Part shown: positions 6,362 through 6,908 of the stretch, in pieces
Numbering within the stretch: the stretch's first letter is position 1
How the letters are laid out: each line of letters opens with the position of its first letter
From: Modestobacter sp.
GTDB lineage: Bacteria > Actinomycetota > Actinomycetes > Mycobacteriales > Geodermatophilaceae
Reading direction: 5' to 3'
Length of the DNA stretch: 6,908 nt
Assembly: GCA_025966175.1 (NCBI GenBank)
Contig: JAOPVN010000590.1
Coordinates: forward strand, 1-6,908
Program-made: the position numbers and the translations under genes
Notes under the pieces: model-generated
The model's database searches: none
Told to the model about the DNA's origin: nothing
The model's input: the letters and a program-made list of their open reading frames with translations, nothing else

Positions 6362-6369
6362 GGGAGGAG
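6362..6369 (+). promoter_or_regulatory. Strong ribosome binding site of the membrane-protein gene
   Basis: GGGAGGAG contains a full GGAGG core 5 bases before the ATG at 6373. It fixes the start and reading frame of a gene that runs off the window, and it contrasts with the divergent serA, which has no such site. Confidence 0.85.
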
Positions 6370-6372
6370 ATC

Positions 6373-6908
6373 ATGAGCAACGACCGGGACGACGCCCAGG
6401 GCCCTCAGGAGAGGGCGCCGATCGGCCGACAGGCGGGCGAGCACCCCGGTCAGTGGCAGGAGCCCTCCGGCCGGTCGCCGTACGACCAGCCCGCCTACGA
6501 CCAGCCCGCCTACGGCACGGCCCCGTACGGGCAGCCCCAGTACGGCCAGCCCCAGTACGGCCAGCCCCAGTACGGCCAGCCCCAGTACGGCCAGCCCCCG
6601 CCGGCCCAGTACGGCCAGCCGTCGAACGGACAGGCCCCGCCGTCGCGACCCGGCACGGTGGTCACTGCCGCGGTGCTGGGCCTCGTCCACGGCGCGCTCG
6701 GACTGCTGGTGACCGTGGGGCTGCTGGCCGGCGGGGCGCTCATCGACGACCTGGTCGGGGCCCTCGCCGAGACTGACCCCAGCATCGACCCCCAGGTGGC
6801 GGCCTCGAGCGTCGACGACGTCCGCGCCGCCCTGGCCGCCATCGCGGTCCTCGCGCTGGCGTGGACGGTGGTGATGGTGTGGGGCAGCGTCCTGGCGGTG
6901 CGCGGCCG
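6373..6908 (+). CDS. Membrane protein of unknown function with YGQPQ-repeat N-terminus (3' end cut)
   Basis: I do not recognise a specific family. The visible 178 codons encode a hydrophilic N-terminal segment (about 1-94) rich in Gln, Pro, Tyr and Gly, containing eight pentapeptide units (about 37-76). A first membrane segment follows at about 95-124 (TVVTAAVLGLVHGALGLL). A short acidic loop at about 125-151 (with DDL, AETDPSIDP and SSVDDV) leads to a second segment at about 152-176 (LAAIAVLALAWTVVMVWGSV). The open frame continues past the window, so more segments may follow. There is no signal peptide; by the family habit of such proteins the disordered N-terminus is probably cytoplasmic, but that is inference. 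Similar low-complexity N-termini occur on many actinobacterial membrane proteins and say little about function. A strong ribosome binding site supports the ATG. It is divergent from serA, and nothing links it to serine or leucine synthesis beyond position. Confidence 0.85.
   Translation, partial: MSNDRDDAQGPQERAPIGRQAGEHPGQWQEPSGRSPYDQPAYDQPAYGTAPYGQPQYGQPQYGQPQYGQPQYGQPPPAQYGQPSNGQAPPSRPGTVVTAAVLGLVHGALGLLVTVGLLAGGALIDDLVGALAETDPSIDPQVAASSVDDVRAALAAIAVLALAWTVVMVWGSVLAVRG
6481..6600 (+). repeat. 15-bp tandem repeat coding for YGQPQ-type pentapeptides
   Basis: Eight 15-base units encode YDQPA, YDQPA, YGTAP, YGQPQ four times, then YGQPP. Three neighbouring units (6541-6585) are identical at the DNA level (TACGGCCAGCCCCAG), the flanking units at 6526 and 6586 differ by one base each, and the two YDQPA units are identical to each other. 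A further partial copy, QYGQP, follows after PPPA. The sequence is low-complexity and aromatic/Gln-rich and is likely disordered. The copy number could vary between strains without shifting the frame. Confidence 0.9.

Noticed and set aside
6211..6690. Upstream in-frame extension of serA on the minus strand
   Set aside because: The frame stays open well upstream, but the extension is low-complexity, overlaps the divergent gene's repeat region and is absent from the SerA family. The family N-terminus begins right after the GTG at 6210.
6510..6842. Minus-strand frame with striking Trp/Tyr repeats (GWPYW)
   Set aside because: The repeats are the antisense reading of the YGQPQ-coding repeat. The plus-strand frame has a strong ribosome binding site and plausible membrane segments, so it is the real gene.

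Overview
The window is very GC-rich, and every gene reads as actinobacterial. The LeuB and SerA proteins have typical actinobacterial sequences, with SerA being the long (~530 aa) ACT-domain form. Codons overwhelmingly end in G or C, GTG starts occur, and several promoters look leaderless. The overall style (soil actinomycete, possibly Geodermatophilaceae or a relative) is an inference from recall; no search was run.

Layout. Three genes run on the minus strand, in transcription order serA (6210 to 4609), a large secreted S8 (subtilisin-family) serine protease (about 4201 to 590), and leuB (479 to beyond base 1, cut by the window edge). A fourth gene is divergent from serA on the plus strand. 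It starts at 6373 and runs off the right edge, and it encodes a membrane protein of unknown function with a YGQPQ-repeat N-terminus.

Transcription units. serA ends in a strong hairpin formed by a 36-bp perfect palindrome (4542-4577). The protease has its own ~340-base upstream region and a convincing AGGGG ribosome binding site, and it ends in another hairpin (529-567). leuB has its own likely promoter just after that hairpin. serA and leuB both lack a Shine-Dalgarno sequence and carry a TANNNT -10 hexamer exactly 8 bases before the start codon, so both are probably transcribed as leaderless mRNAs. The four genes therefore look like separately transcribed units rather than one operon.

Function. 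SerA begins serine synthesis from 3-phosphoglycerate, and LeuB carries out the oxidative decarboxylation step of leucine synthesis. The two are neighbours in many actinobacterial amino-acid biosynthesis loci. Here a self-contained 3.6-kb exported-protease unit sits between them, which is the most unusual feature of the layout. The protease has a possible Tat-type signal, a propeptide, a catalytic domain with a PA insert, calcium-loop motifs, a long beta-rich C-terminal region and a repetitive acidic, proline-rich tail. I see no CRISPR array, mobile element, RNA gene or clearly new multi-gene system. The points worth following up are the protease's position and architecture, the two 15-base coding repeats and the matching leaderless promoters.
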